A stretch of 64,000 nucleotides of DNA from Bacteroidales bacterium (GTDB taxonomy: Bacteria; Bacteroidota; Bacteroidia; Bacteroidales; UBA4417), in the NCBI GenBank assembly GCA_016707705.1, contig JADJHD010000010.1, forward strand, positions 1 to 64,000, given 5' to 3'. The position numbers were made by a program, and so were the translations under genes. This document shows positions 49,001-57,340 of the stretch, piece after piece; positions within the stretch are counted from its first letter, which is position 1; the number at the start of each line of letters is the position of its first letter. A model generated the notes under the pieces. That model had not been told where the DNA came from, made no database searches, and saw only the letters and a list, made by a program, of their open reading frames with translations.

Positions 49001-51091
49001 ATAGGGAGTACTGGCGGAAAGACCTGTAATTGAGCTTGAGAAACTTCCCAGACCGGAGCCATCAGTTGTATGGGAGCCTGAAACCGTTGGATTCGCAGTG
49101 ATAGCCCAGCAAACACCTCTGGCAGTAATAGCTGAACCTCCATCAGATGTAATGGTCCCTCCTGAGGTTGCATTAGTGAGTCCTATTGCACTGGCTGCAG
49201 TTGTGGTTAGGATGGCACCGCCTGCTATAAAGACTTTATCTGAACCATAGGTTGTACCGTCAGCATTAACACCAACCAGCCTGAAATGATAAGTTCCATT
49301 TAATGTCAACCCAGAAACAGAGGCACTAACACCAACTGCGGTGCTTCCTGAACCTGCAGAAACAGTAGAAGTAAGGGTTCCATAGCTTATTGAGGTACCG
49401 TATTCAAAATAATAGGTTGTAGCTAACCCATTGGGATTGACTGTGCCATTCAGGGTAGCCGATGTACTTGTAACGGCAGAAGCTGCAAGAGTAGCAACAA
49501 CAGGAGTGTTTCCTATTTTAAAGGATGCAATCTTCGTTTTCCTTGCTTCGCTGGCACCAATATATTCAGTAGTAAACCAGAATGTCTGGTCATCAGTAGG
49601 ATCAACACAAATACTGGAATAATCACCCCAGCGGTTATAGGTAGTTTGGTAATTGGTACCGGTATGAATAATTTCTTCCGGTACATCCATCACTCCATTG
49701 GCAGCAGCAAAAGCTGCAGAGGACTGTCCTGCATAACGGATTCCGGGATACTCTGTGCTGCTGGAAACTGAGTAGCCTATTGCGATTTTGTTGCTTCCAT
49801 TCATCGAAATACTTCCCATCCATCTGGAATGTGCATCAGGAGCATAGGTACCCTGTTGTCGCACTGCCCAAGTGGCACCGGTTTTGCGTAATTCGTACCA
49901 TCTGACTCCGGCATGGTCTGTTCCATCCACATCAACTGAATGGCAACAAACTATTGATTGGTAGGTTCCAAAATTTCGATACTGGGGAACATTCATAATT
50001 ACATAGGAAATAGCACATAATTTCCTTGTGGTACCGGGTTGTGCAATATTTTCCCATCCTGAACCAAGGTTGCTGTCAAAAGCAGCCACATTAATCTGCT
50101 GAGTTCTTGAAAAAGTTGAAGATGCAGGAGTTGTCCAGTTAACAGCTAGTTCATAAATCCATAGCTGATCTGAACCTCCTCCAACTGCATCATCATTAAA
50201 TGCTATAAATGTGCCGGGAGTGCCTGCAGGAGCAAATGCACCATCATTATCAACCGGTGGCACTACCATAACACTGGTGGTTGCAGGACGATTGGGATTG
50301 TCGAAGGCAACCATCTGGGCGGTTTGTCCCATCAGCATCTTTGAACGCTCAAAAACATAAATATCATTACCTGAACTGGTGTTGGTTCCCATATAATAAC
50401 CATCCTGCCAAACAGCCAGTTTCTCATAATCGGGCATATCAGCAACATCAAATGAATATTGGTACCATGTACCTGTAGGATCATTTGTTGTAGAAACTGC
50501 TATCAGCATGTAATCATTGGTTCCTGAAACTGAAAACTCAGCAACAACGTATCTGTCAGCCTGCTCATCATAAAGAATGATTGGATCACCATCATTGTAA
50601 TTGGCTCCGGTAACACTGCCAAACAACAAATTCAGATTGGTAGGTCCTGCAAGCAAGGTTCCGGTCTTACTGTATATAGCATAGGTTGTGTTTACTGTCT
50701 GCATATAATGATTTGGCCCTGCAGCTCCATTAACATCGGGAGGGAAATAAGGAGAGTCCTGTCCAACGAAATTTGCCATGGGAGCTTTATTGCCCGTCTT
50801 GCCATTCATCGCCCTTTGCCATACCTGATCAGGTCCTTTGGGTTCAGCAGATGAGGCAAAAGGATATGTTGGGGCATCCCATTCTTCATGCCTCAGTTCT
50901 TTTATACTATTCTTTTCACTCCTTTTAAATTCATCCTTGGATATTGTTGGCAAATCACGCAACGGCTTGCTGATGCCTATAAATTTTCCGGCTTTCGTCA
51001 TGGAAGGTTTAGCTGGAATATCCTGCGCCAATATGAAGTTGGTGACAGAAAGAAAGATTAAAAGTATCCCAAAGTGAAGAAGTTTTCTCAT
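46049..51091 (-). CDS. Giant secreted propeller-like protein with BACON, cohesin-like and dockerin-like domains (copy 1)
   Basis: 1,680 residues. Signal peptide MRKLLHFGILLIFLSVTNFI ... LAQ. The N-terminal about 530 residues are the propeller-like domain shared with the 33388 and 51312 proteins (YFPPDVNGAAGPNHYMQTVN, GDPIILYDEQADRYVVAEF, DPTGTWYQYSF, VRWYELRKTG). Then two FnIII-like segments (YYFEYGTSISYGTLTST, VRAYATNSNGTYYGDDL), choice-of-anchor J (WAIDDVSVTG), four BACON repeats, a cohesin-like domain at about 1232-1400 (FEFDLLLLD, VQAGILMNPAVYNGG, LAAKAPPGAGNG, NRLCRIKLTN, FCFTTVPYPTKISQY), a fifth BACON repeat and the shared module (LNLTAFLEGLYSGSGQMNPA, HRNSIETVSAAPVSF, loops DANQDGLVDSSD, DINGDGLVDSGD; end VVLP). 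Tandem duplicate of the next gene on the same strand. No catalytic site recognised. Confidence 0.88.
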   Translation of the reverse strand: MRKLLHFGILLIFLSVTNFILAQDIPAKPSMTKAGKFIGISKPLRDLPTISKDEFKRSEKNSIKELRHEEWDAPTYPFASSAEPKGPDQVWQRAMNGKTGNKAPMANFVGQDSPYFPPDVNGAAGPNHYMQTVNTTYAIYSKTGTLLAGPTNLNLLFGSVTGANYNDGDPIILYDEQADRYVVAEFSVSGTNDYMLIAVSTTNDPTGTWYQYSFDVADMPDYEKLAVWQDGYYMGTNTSSGNDIYVFERSKMLMGQTAQMVAFDNPNRPATTSVMVVPPVDNDGAFAPAGTPGTFIAFNDDAVGGGSDQLWIYELAVNWTTPASSTFSRTQQINVAAFDSNLGSGWENIAQPGTTRKLCAISYVIMNVPQYRNFGTYQSIVCCHSVDVDGTDHAGVRWYELRKTGATWAVRQQGTYAPDAHSRWMGSISMNGSNKIAIGYSVSSSTEYPGIRYAGQSSAAFAAANGVMDVPEEIIHTGTNYQTTYNRWGDYSSICVDPTDDQTFWFTTEYIGASEARKTKIASFKIGNTPVVATLAASAVTSTSATLNGTVNPNGLATTYYFEYGTSISYGTLTSTVSAGSGSTAVGVSASVSGLTLNGTYHFRLVGVNADGTTYGSDKVFIAGGAILTTTAASAIGLTNATSGGTITSDGGSAITARGVCWAITANPTVSGSHTTDGSGLGSFSSSITGLSASTPYHVRAYATNSNGTYYGDDLLFTTLCGVYTPPFSQSFSGTTIPGCWTQVDHQGNSQIWQFGTITTQSPNPALTGNYAFLNSDAYGSGNTQNADLISPTIDLSGYTNVALAFNHYFKSYSGSSGTVSYSLDNGTTWTAISAISATSATNPAAFSQTIAALAGQSLVKFKWNYTGTWGYSWAIDDVSVTGTFTTPTLSVSPGSQSVTPLAGSTSFTVTSNSAWTVSSNQAWCVPVSGGSGNGTLTVNYTQNTTSTARTANITVSVIGLAPIVVTVVQAGPTIGVSPTSTTVEPVSGSTNYSVTSNSIWTAVSTQGWCTVTSGGTGNGTLTATYTQNTGSTARTAKIAVAVSGLTADTVTLVQSAPTLSVGPANQAVTSDAGTASYSVVSNSGWTATSDQAWCSVTSSGTGNGSLTATYSANTALTSRVATITVSVTGLTPVTVTLTQSGFVPTLTVTPVNQNVLSPSGSTNFQVVSNSSWIASSNQPWCTVTPSGTGNGTMVATYSENTATTSRMANLTVLVTGASPFVVTVTQAGATPPEFLYTIANDVQTSATTFEFDLLLLDNDPTLPFEVATVQAGILMNPAVYNGGTVTASIVPSSSTMYASQQPTSVTFTQSANVVKLAAKAPPGAGNGTVLSTNPAAPNRLCRIKLTNSVAWAQAQPNLTFCFTTVPYPTKISQYISGLNTAMSTNLSNCYSVCANGLLNPPPSLNVTPSDQTVTAVAGTTTFTVTCNAAWTVSSDQPWCTVGTGTFGNGTITATYTANTTSSQRIANITVSVIGLPSHVVTVSQNGLVNKTLNLTAFLEGLYSGSGQMNPAMDESGIHWGASIADKITVELHDGSNYSSLIYSSSNVDLHTDGTASITLPSSYSGNYYITIRHRNSIETVSAAPVSFAGSTVAYSFDNSTKAFGGNMLQKPDGTWVIYGGDANQDGLVDSSDMLMVDNDASNFVTGYIVSDINGDGLVDSGDMIILDNNASNFIAVVLP

Positions 51092-51134
51092 ACAGCTTAG
51101 TTTGTTTATTGGCAGTTAATTTGGTCCTGAGTAA

Positions 51135-51172
51135 CCGGAAGCAGTTAGAAAATTTAAATTTTCCATTTCCGG
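51135..51172. promoter_or_regulatory. Nested palindrome upstream of the 46049-51091 gene
   Basis: A perfect 16-base palindrome GAAAATTTAAATTTTC (51148-51163) lies inside a second dyad CCGGAA (51135-51140) / TTCCGG (51167-51172), about 45-80 bases before the start codon on the minus strand. Operator candidate. Confidence 0.4.
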
Positions 51173-51311
51173 TGATATTATGCTCACTTGAAATTGATGG
51201 ACAAGGAGCATTTTCTGATATCTGAGCTTTATTCAGCTTATTATTAGTTAATGCAAAAGGGCGATATGATAAACATACCCCCCTTCTGCACTAAAAATTG
51301 TATTTGCACTA

Positions 51312-54300
51312 TTAGGGGATCACTGTGGCAATAAAGTTTGAAGCATTATTGTCAAGAATAATCATATCTCCCGAATCAGCAAGTCCATCACCGTTAATAT
51401 CACTTTGAATATATCCGGTTACAAAATTGGAGGCATCATTGTCAACCATTAGCATATCACTGGAGTCTACAAGTCCGTCCTGATTAGCATCCCCACCATA
51501 AATAACCCAGGTTCCATCAGCTTTCTGGAGCATATTGCCGCCAAAAGCCTTGGATGCATTGTCAAAACTGTAGCTTATTGTGCTTCCTGCAAATGATACA
51601 GCTGTAGCACTTACAGTCTCAATGCTATTTCTGTGACGAATTGTGATATAGTAACTGCCGCTGTTGCTTGATGGCAATGTTATGCTGGCAGTACCATCGG
51701 TGTTAAGATCAACATTCGAAGCACTGTAAATCAAACTTGAGTAATTTGATGCATCATGCAGTTCAATCGTAATTTTATCAGCAATTGTAGCACCCCAATG
51801 TATTCCTGATTCATCCATTGCCGGATTCATCTCACCATTTCCCGCATATAATCCTTCGAGGAAGGCTGTTAGGTTGAGGGTCTTGTTTGACAAACCATTT
51901 TGGGTAACAGTAACAACCTGTGACGGCAGACCAATTACACTTACAGTGATGTTGGCAATCCGTTGTGAAGATGTTGCATTTGCAGTATATGTCGCAGTAA
52001 TTGTTCCATTTCCATAGGTACCTGCACTTACTGTACACCATGCCTGATCACTTACAACAGTCCAGTTGGAGTTGCAACTAACGGCAAAACTTGTGGATCC
52101 TGCAACGGCAGTCACTGTCTGGTTAGAAGGTGTAACATTTAATGCCGGAGGAGGATTCAGAACATTATTTGCACAAACACTATAGCAATTGCTGAGGTTG
52201 GTGCTCATTGGAGTATTGATACCAGCAATATATTGGCTGATCTTGGTTGGATAAGGTGTAGTAGTGAAACAGAAAGTCAAGTTAGGTTGCGACTGTGCCC
52301 AGGGAACGCTGTTAGTCATCTTGATTCTGCAGAGCCTGGATGGTGCAGCAGGATTGGTCGATAAAATTGAGCCATTTCCTGTTCCCGGAGGAGCCTTGGC
52401 AGCAAGTTTAATAATGTTTGCTGACTGGGTGTACGTTACACTGCTTGGTTGCTGAGAGGCATTGAGTGTAGAAGATCCCGCTACAATTGAAGCAGTAACG
52501 GTTCCACCATTGTAAACGGCAGGATTCATCAATACACCAGCCTGAACAGTAGCAAGTTCAAATGGCAATGTAGCATCGTTGTCAAGCAACAAGAGGTCAA
52601 ATTCAAAGGTAGTTGGTGAGGTTTGAACATCATTGGCAATAGTATACAAAAACTCAGGAGGAGTTGCACCAGCCTGTGTTACGGTTACAGCTACTGATGT
52701 TGCGCCTGTTGCACTTACTGTTATCGTTGCAACCCTTGTCGAATAGGAGGTATTTTCAGAATAGGTAGCAGTAATAGTCCCATTTCCGTTACCACTGGCA
52801 GTAGGCACACACCATGCCTGATTGCTGCTTGTAGTCCAGGCTGCATTACTGGTAACAGTAAAACTAGTACTTCCAGCTGCTGAGGTAACATTCTGATTTG
52901 AAGGACTAACAGCAAGAGTCGGTACAAAGGCTGCCTGTGTAACTGTTACCTGAACAGAGGTCAAACCTGTTACATTAACTGTAATTATTGCTGAACGTAC
53001 AGCAAGATTTGTATTCTGTGTATAGGTTGCTGTTATAGTCCCGTTACCTGTGCCTGATGTATTTATGGTACACCATGTTTGATCTGAACTGGCAGTCCAT
53101 GAGCTGTTTGATGTAACAGAGAAAGCAGTTGAACCTGCATCCGAGGATACATTCTGAACAGATGGTGTTACGCTCAGAGTTGGAGCGGACTGTGAAAGGG
53201 TAACAGTAATCGGACTAAGTCCAGCAACTGTAACTGTCACATTTGCTGTCCTGGCTGAAGCAGTTGAATTCTGCGAATATGTCGCTGTAACAGTGCCATT
53301 TCCGGTACCACTTGGAGTAACTGTACACCAGGCCTGATCTGAGGTTGCAGTCCAGGCAGCATTTGAAGTCACTGTATATGCGGCGGTGCCGGAAGCAGCA
53401 GTTACTGACTGTGTTGAAGGAGTAACTGCCAGCGTTGGAGCTGCCTGGGTAACAGTTACCGTAACAGGAGTGGCACCTGCTGCAGACACTGTAATGGTAG
53501 CTGAGCGAGCAGCTGCAGTTCCATTCTGAGTATAGGTAGCAGTAATGGTTCCGTTATTGCTTCCACTGGCAGTGGGAACACACCAGGCCTGATTGCTGCT
53601 GGTTGTCCAGCTGGTATTTGAAGTAACTGTAAAAGCAGTGGAACCTGCTGGAGGTGTAACATTTTGAACAGAAGGTGATACCGCGAGTGTAGGTGAAGTG
53701 ACACCGGTAACAGCTACATCGTCAACACATACGCCATATCCATATTTCGCATTACCTTCAAATGCTATATAATAATCTCCGGATCCATTTGGCAGACTGA
53801 TTGTCCTTTGAGTCCAGGTTGCAACACTTGCAGTGTAGGAAGCAAGCAAAGTCCATGTACCACCAATGGATGTTTTGTAATAAACAAGCAATTGATCCTG
53901 ATCAGTACTCCATACTTTCTGATAATGCCAGAATGTAAGTGTGGGTGAACCAACACCTGTTAGGTTTAATGATGGAGTAATCAGCTTTGTAATATTGTCG
54001 CCTGCATTTAAGTCTTTAAGGCATGCATTGTAGGTCCCACCATGAGCTGTAGCCGGAGCGGTTCCACCATTTCCGGTGATAAAGGTCCAGTTTAAACCAG
54101 AGCTGTTGACCTGCTCCTGTGACCAGCAATTGGGAATTGCTCCTCCATTTTCAAATCCTTCATTCCAGGGGAATGTGTTCACAACTCCACAAAGAGTAGT
54201 GAAAGTAATGTCATTGCCATAGAAAGTTCCACTGCTATTGGTAGCATAAGCCCTAACGTGGTATACTGAATTGGATGACAACCCTGTAATGGAACTTGTA

Positions 54301-56375
54301 AAAGTACCTGTACCTGAGCCATCAGTTGTATGGCTGCCAGAAACAATAGGACTTGCAGTAAGAGCCCAGCAAACACCCCGGGCTGTAACAGCAGAACCTC
54401 CATCAGTTGTTACATTTCCGCCTGATGTGGCAGTTGCCATAGTAATCGCTGAAATGGCTGTAGTTGTAACAATTGCAGCACCGGGAGTAAAAGTCAGGTC
54501 AGTTCCGGTGCTGGTTCCGTCGGTATTGGTGGCTACAATTCTGTAATGGTAAGGAGTTCCACCAATAAGGCCTGTGAGATTGGCACTAACGGATACGGCA
54601 GCGGTGCCTGACCCTGCTGATGTTACAGTGGTGGTGTAACCGTAGCTTGTAGTTGTACCATATTCGAAATTATAGGTTGTTGCCAAACCATTTGGGTTTA
54701 CTGTTCCATTGATGGTAGCTGAGGTACCTGTTACTGCAGTTGCAGCCAGAGTGGTAACAACAGGTGCATTCCCAAGTTTAAAGGAAGCAATCTTTGTAGC
54801 ATGGCTGCTTGAGCTTGCCATGTATTCGGTAGTATACCAGAAAGTTTGATCATCATTTGGGTCAACTGAGAGCAATGAATAGTCTCCCCAGCGCTCATAT
54901 GAAGTTTGTGAAAATGATCCTGTTTGGATTGTTTCTTCAGGGATATCCATTACTCCACTTCCTGCAGCATATGCAGCTGCGGACTGACCGGTATACCTGA
55001 TTCCGGGATAAACTGTAGAACTTGAAATTGAATAGCCCATTCCAATCTTACCGCTACCGTTCAACATAATACTTCCCATCCATCTTGAGTTTGCGTCAGG
55101 TGCATAGGTTCCCTGTTGCCTGATAGCCCAGTTTCCTGATGCCTGAGTACCCCTGCGTAATTCATACCATCGAAGGCCTGCATGGTCAGTTGCATCAACG
55201 TCAACTGCATGGCAACATACCAATGTCTGATAGGTGCCGAAATTTCGGTATTGAGGCACATTCATCATTACCTGAGGAATGGCATCCAATTGCATGGTAG
55301 TTCCAGGCTGACTGATATTGTACCAGTCAGTACCAAAATTGCTGTCAAATGCAGTAACCGCTAATTGCTGAGTGCGTGCGAAGGTAGAAGATGAAGGAGT
55401 TGTCCAGTTAGCTGCCAGCTCATAGATCCAAATCTGGTCAGAACCGCCGCCAATTGCATCGTCATTGAATGCAATAAAAATTCCCGGGGCTCCTGTTGGA
55501 GCGAAAGTACCATCATTGTCAACCGGTGGCACACACATAAAACCATCTATGGATGTGGGTCTGTTTGGATTGTCAAAAGCAATCATTGAAGGACTAGCTC
55601 CTCCTGTTAACATAACAGAACGCTGGAAAACATAGATATCATTTCCTGAGCTGTTGTTGTCAGCCATATAATAGCCATCCTGCCAAATCCCGAATTTTGG
55701 ATAGTCTGGCATATCAGCTACGTCAAATGAATACTTGTACCATGTTCCGGTAGGGTCGCTTGTTGCAGAAACAGCTATCAGCATGTAATCATTTGAACCG
55801 CTGATTGAAAACTCAGCCACAAGAAATCTCTGAGCCTGCTCGTCGTACAATACTATTGGGTCCCCATCATTATATGTAGAGCCGGTAACTCCGGAGAACA
55901 AGGTATTCAATGCCGTAGGACCAGCAAGTAAGGATCCGGTTTTATTATAAATAGCATAGGTAACATTAACTGTCTGCATGAAATGATTGGGGCCGACAGC
56001 ACCATTACAATCAGGAGGATAGGAACTTGAAGTCTGTCCTGAAAAATTCTGAATCGGTGCGTTTGCCATCGTACTTTTCGTTCCCATTGATCTCTGCCAG
56101 GCTTGATCTGGCCCCTTTGGCAATGCTGTTTCAGCAAAAGGATATGACCTATACTGTAGCCTCTCATTGATTTCCGACTTGCCTTCTTCCTTCTTCTTGG
56201 CAAGCTTCTCCATTTCTGCCGGTGTAAGGGCTGGCAATTCCCTTAAAGGTGGCGTCTCTCCAAGATACACTCCTTGCCTTACAAGACTGGGCTGCACAGA
56301 TGTTATCTGTGAAAATCCCAATTGAGATAACATGACTAACAAAAGTGCCATGCAGGTAGTAACAATCAATTTCAT
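51312..56375 (-). CDS. Giant secreted propeller-like protein with BACON, cohesin-like and dockerin-like domains (copy 2)
   Basis: 1,687 residues with the same order as the preceding copy: signal peptide (MKLIVTTCMALLLVMLSQLG), propeller-like domain (YPPDCNGAVGPNHFMQTVN, GDPIVLYDEQAQRFLVAEF, MPDYPKFGIWQDGYYM), FnIII-like segments, choice-of-anchor J, four BACON repeats (SSNQAWCVPT, SDQAWCTVTP), cohesin-like domain at about 1240-1408, a fifth BACON repeat, shared module (loops DANQDGLVDSSD, DINGDGLADSGD; end TVIP). The anchor J part (WNEGFENGGAIPNCWSQEQV) is closer to that of the M14 peptidase than to its neighbour, a sign of domain exchange among these genes. A weak hairpin (51254-51290) after the stop may terminate it. 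No catalytic site seen. Confidence 0.88.
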   Translation of the reverse strand: MKLIVTTCMALLLVMLSQLGFSQITSVQPSLVRQGVYLGETPPLRELPALTPAEMEKLAKKKEEGKSEINERLQYRSYPFAETALPKGPDQAWQRSMGTKSTMANAPIQNFSGQTSSSYPPDCNGAVGPNHFMQTVNVTYAIYNKTGSLLAGPTALNTLFSGVTGSTYNDGDPIVLYDEQAQRFLVAEFSISGSNDYMLIAVSATSDPTGTWYKYSFDVADMPDYPKFGIWQDGYYMADNNSSGNDIYVFQRSVMLTGGASPSMIAFDNPNRPTSIDGFMCVPPVDNDGTFAPTGAPGIFIAFNDDAIGGGSDQIWIYELAANWTTPSSSTFARTQQLAVTAFDSNFGTDWYNISQPGTTMQLDAIPQVMMNVPQYRNFGTYQTLVCCHAVDVDATDHAGLRWYELRRGTQASGNWAIRQQGTYAPDANSRWMGSIMLNGSGKIGMGYSISSSTVYPGIRYTGQSAAAYAAGSGVMDIPEETIQTGSFSQTSYERWGDYSLLSVDPNDDQTFWYTTEYMASSSSHATKIASFKLGNAPVVTTLAATAVTGTSATINGTVNPNGLATTYNFEYGTTTSYGYTTTVTSAGSGTAAVSVSANLTGLIGGTPYHYRIVATNTDGTSTGTDLTFTPGAAIVTTTAISAITMATATSGGNVTTDGGSAVTARGVCWALTASPIVSGSHTTDGSGTGTFTSSITGLSSNSVYHVRAYATNSSGTFYGNDITFTTLCGVVNTFPWNEGFENGGAIPNCWSQEQVNSSGLNWTFITGNGGTAPATAHGGTYNACLKDLNAGDNITKLITPSLNLTGVGSPTLTFWHYQKVWSTDQDQLLVYYKTSIGGTWTLLASYTASVATWTQRTISLPNGSGDYYIAFEGNAKYGYGVCVDDVAVTGVTSPTLAVSPSVQNVTPPAGSTAFTVTSNTSWTTSSNQAWCVPTASGSNNGTITATYTQNGTAAARSATITVSAAGATPVTVTVTQAAPTLAVTPSTQSVTAASGTAAYTVTSNAAWTATSDQAWCTVTPSGTGNGTVTATYSQNSTASARTANVTVTVAGLSPITVTLSQSAPTLSVTPSVQNVSSDAGSTAFSVTSNSSWTASSDQTWCTINTSGTGNGTITATYTQNTNLAVRSAIITVNVTGLTSVQVTVTQAAFVPTLAVSPSNQNVTSAAGSTSFTVTSNAAWTTSSNQAWCVPTASGNGNGTITATYSENTSYSTRVATITVSATGATSVAVTVTQAGATPPEFLYTIANDVQTSPTTFEFDLLLLDNDATLPFELATVQAGVLMNPAVYNGGTVTASIVAGSSTLNASQQPSSVTYTQSANIIKLAAKAPPGTGNGSILSTNPAAPSRLCRIKMTNSVPWAQSQPNLTFCFTTTPYPTKISQYIAGINTPMSTNLSNCYSVCANNVLNPPPALNVTPSNQTVTAVAGSTSFAVSCNSNWTVVSDQAWCTVSAGTYGNGTITATYTANATSSQRIANITVSVIGLPSQVVTVTQNGLSNKTLNLTAFLEGLYAGNGEMNPAMDESGIHWGATIADKITIELHDASNYSSLIYSASNVDLNTDGTASITLPSSNSGSYYITIRHRNSIETVSATAVSFAGSTISYSFDNASKAFGGNMLQKADGTWVIYGGDANQDGLVDSSDMLMVDNDASNFVTGYIQSDINGDGLADSGDMIILDNNASNFIATVIP

Positions 56376-56631
56376 AAGCTACAGTTTAATTTGGTTGAGT
56401 CTGACAAAAACTATTTGGTATTTCAGGTCAAAAAACTACTGGTCACAAACCACAAAACCCCAATAAGGAAACACCCTATTGAGGTCGATAGATTAAACTT
56501 TTCGATTCGTTCACGAGTAGATGAATGTAATCAATTACGTATGAGTTAAGGAGGGGACAAGTTAGTACTTGCGTGTTCTATACCAGTCTTTTACACATTA
56601 AGTCATTTCAGTATTATGTGAATTATTTGAT

Positions 56632-56880
56632 TTAAACTTCTTCTTCGTTCTCAGAGGCAGTTGCGACTTTCTTTTTGTTGTTTATTCTCCTATAGCCATA
56701 GGCAAGCGCAAATGCGATCAAAATACTAATGCCACCCTCTAATTGTGCACTTGATCCAGGCTGTTGATTACCATGAATCCCATGACCTGTTCCCGGAGGA
56801 TGTGGCGGGTCTTGTGAGAATGCAGCTGTTGTACCCAGGATTAATGGGAAAACAATAAAGATAAAAACAAATCTTTTCAT
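56632..56880 (-). CDS. Tiny secreted protein with C-terminal GG-helix-basic tail
   Basis: 82 residues from ATG 56880, which opens the signal peptide MKRFVFIFIVFPLILGTTAA; an upstream in-frame Met at 56916 would put 12 hydrophilic residues before it. After AFSQ comes DPPHPPGTGHGIHGNQQPGS, nearly the same P/H/G-rich linker as in the 57341 protein, then LEGGISILIAFALAYGYRRI (motif plus membrane helix) and a charged tail (NNKKKVATASENEEEV). The GGG of its relatives is here EGG. Upstream are tandem GGGA...TCCC dyads (57119-57152). Inferred to be processed or held at the membrane by its C-terminal helix; function unknown. Confidence 0.75.
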   Translation of the reverse strand: MKRFVFIFIVFPLILGTTAAFSQDPPHPPGTGHGIHGNQQPGSSAQLEGGISILIAFALAYGYRRINNKKKVATASENEEEV

Positions 56881-57118
56881 CGGTTCTTTATAGTTTGGGT
56901 AGCTGCCTTGATTCAATCAGTAGTTATTTTTCAAGTTGTTCGTGCACATATCGAAAAAGTATCTCAAAAGGCACCGGCAACTTCTAACCCAGAATCAAAA
57001 CAGTCAGGTTACGAGTTACCTTATACTTTCAATAACATTGCCAAAAGAACTAATGATCTGATTATATGTTATTTAACTATTTAACCCAATTAATTTCACA
57101 CTCTAATCTTTTCAAATG

Positions 57119-57152
57119 GGGAACATTATTCCCAAATCGGGATAACATTCCC
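57119..57152. promoter_or_regulatory. Two tandem GGGA...TCCC dyads, operator candidate
   Basis: GGGAACATTATTCCC (57119-57133) and GGGATAACATTCCC (57139-57152), each followed by AAAT, spaced 20 bases start to start, about two turns of DNA. They lie about 240 bases upstream of the 56880 start codon. Confidence 0.5.
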
Positions 57153-57280
57153 AAATAAGGGTGTTAAATTGTCAACTTCAAACTTTCCAGCTTACAGCAG
57201 ATGTGTATTAATTTACAACTACAATAAGAAAGAGATTGATTCCACTTATCAATATCGAAATGTGACTTAATTATTTTTTA

Positions 57281-57322
57281 CCGTTCAGGAACTGTTTTAT
57301 ACTTTAAACAGTTCCCGAACGG
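57281..57322 (-). terminator. Terminator after the 57341 tiny protein
   Basis: Minus strand CCGTTCGGGAACTGTTT pairs with AAACAGTTCCTGAACGG (one G-T wobble, loop of eight), then TAAAAAATAATT; the + strand reading has a similar stem followed by less T. Confidence 0.75.
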
Positions 57323-57340
57323 CAGAAAATAAGCGAAACA

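Larger units (their letters stand above)
56881..57340. other. 460-base AT-rich intergenic region with tandem dyads
   Basis: No gene visible. It contains the terminator of the 57341 gene (57281-57322) and two GGGA...TCCC dyads (57119-57152) on the upstream side of the 56880 start, so the tiny protein is probably transcribed on its own from here. Confidence 0.5.
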
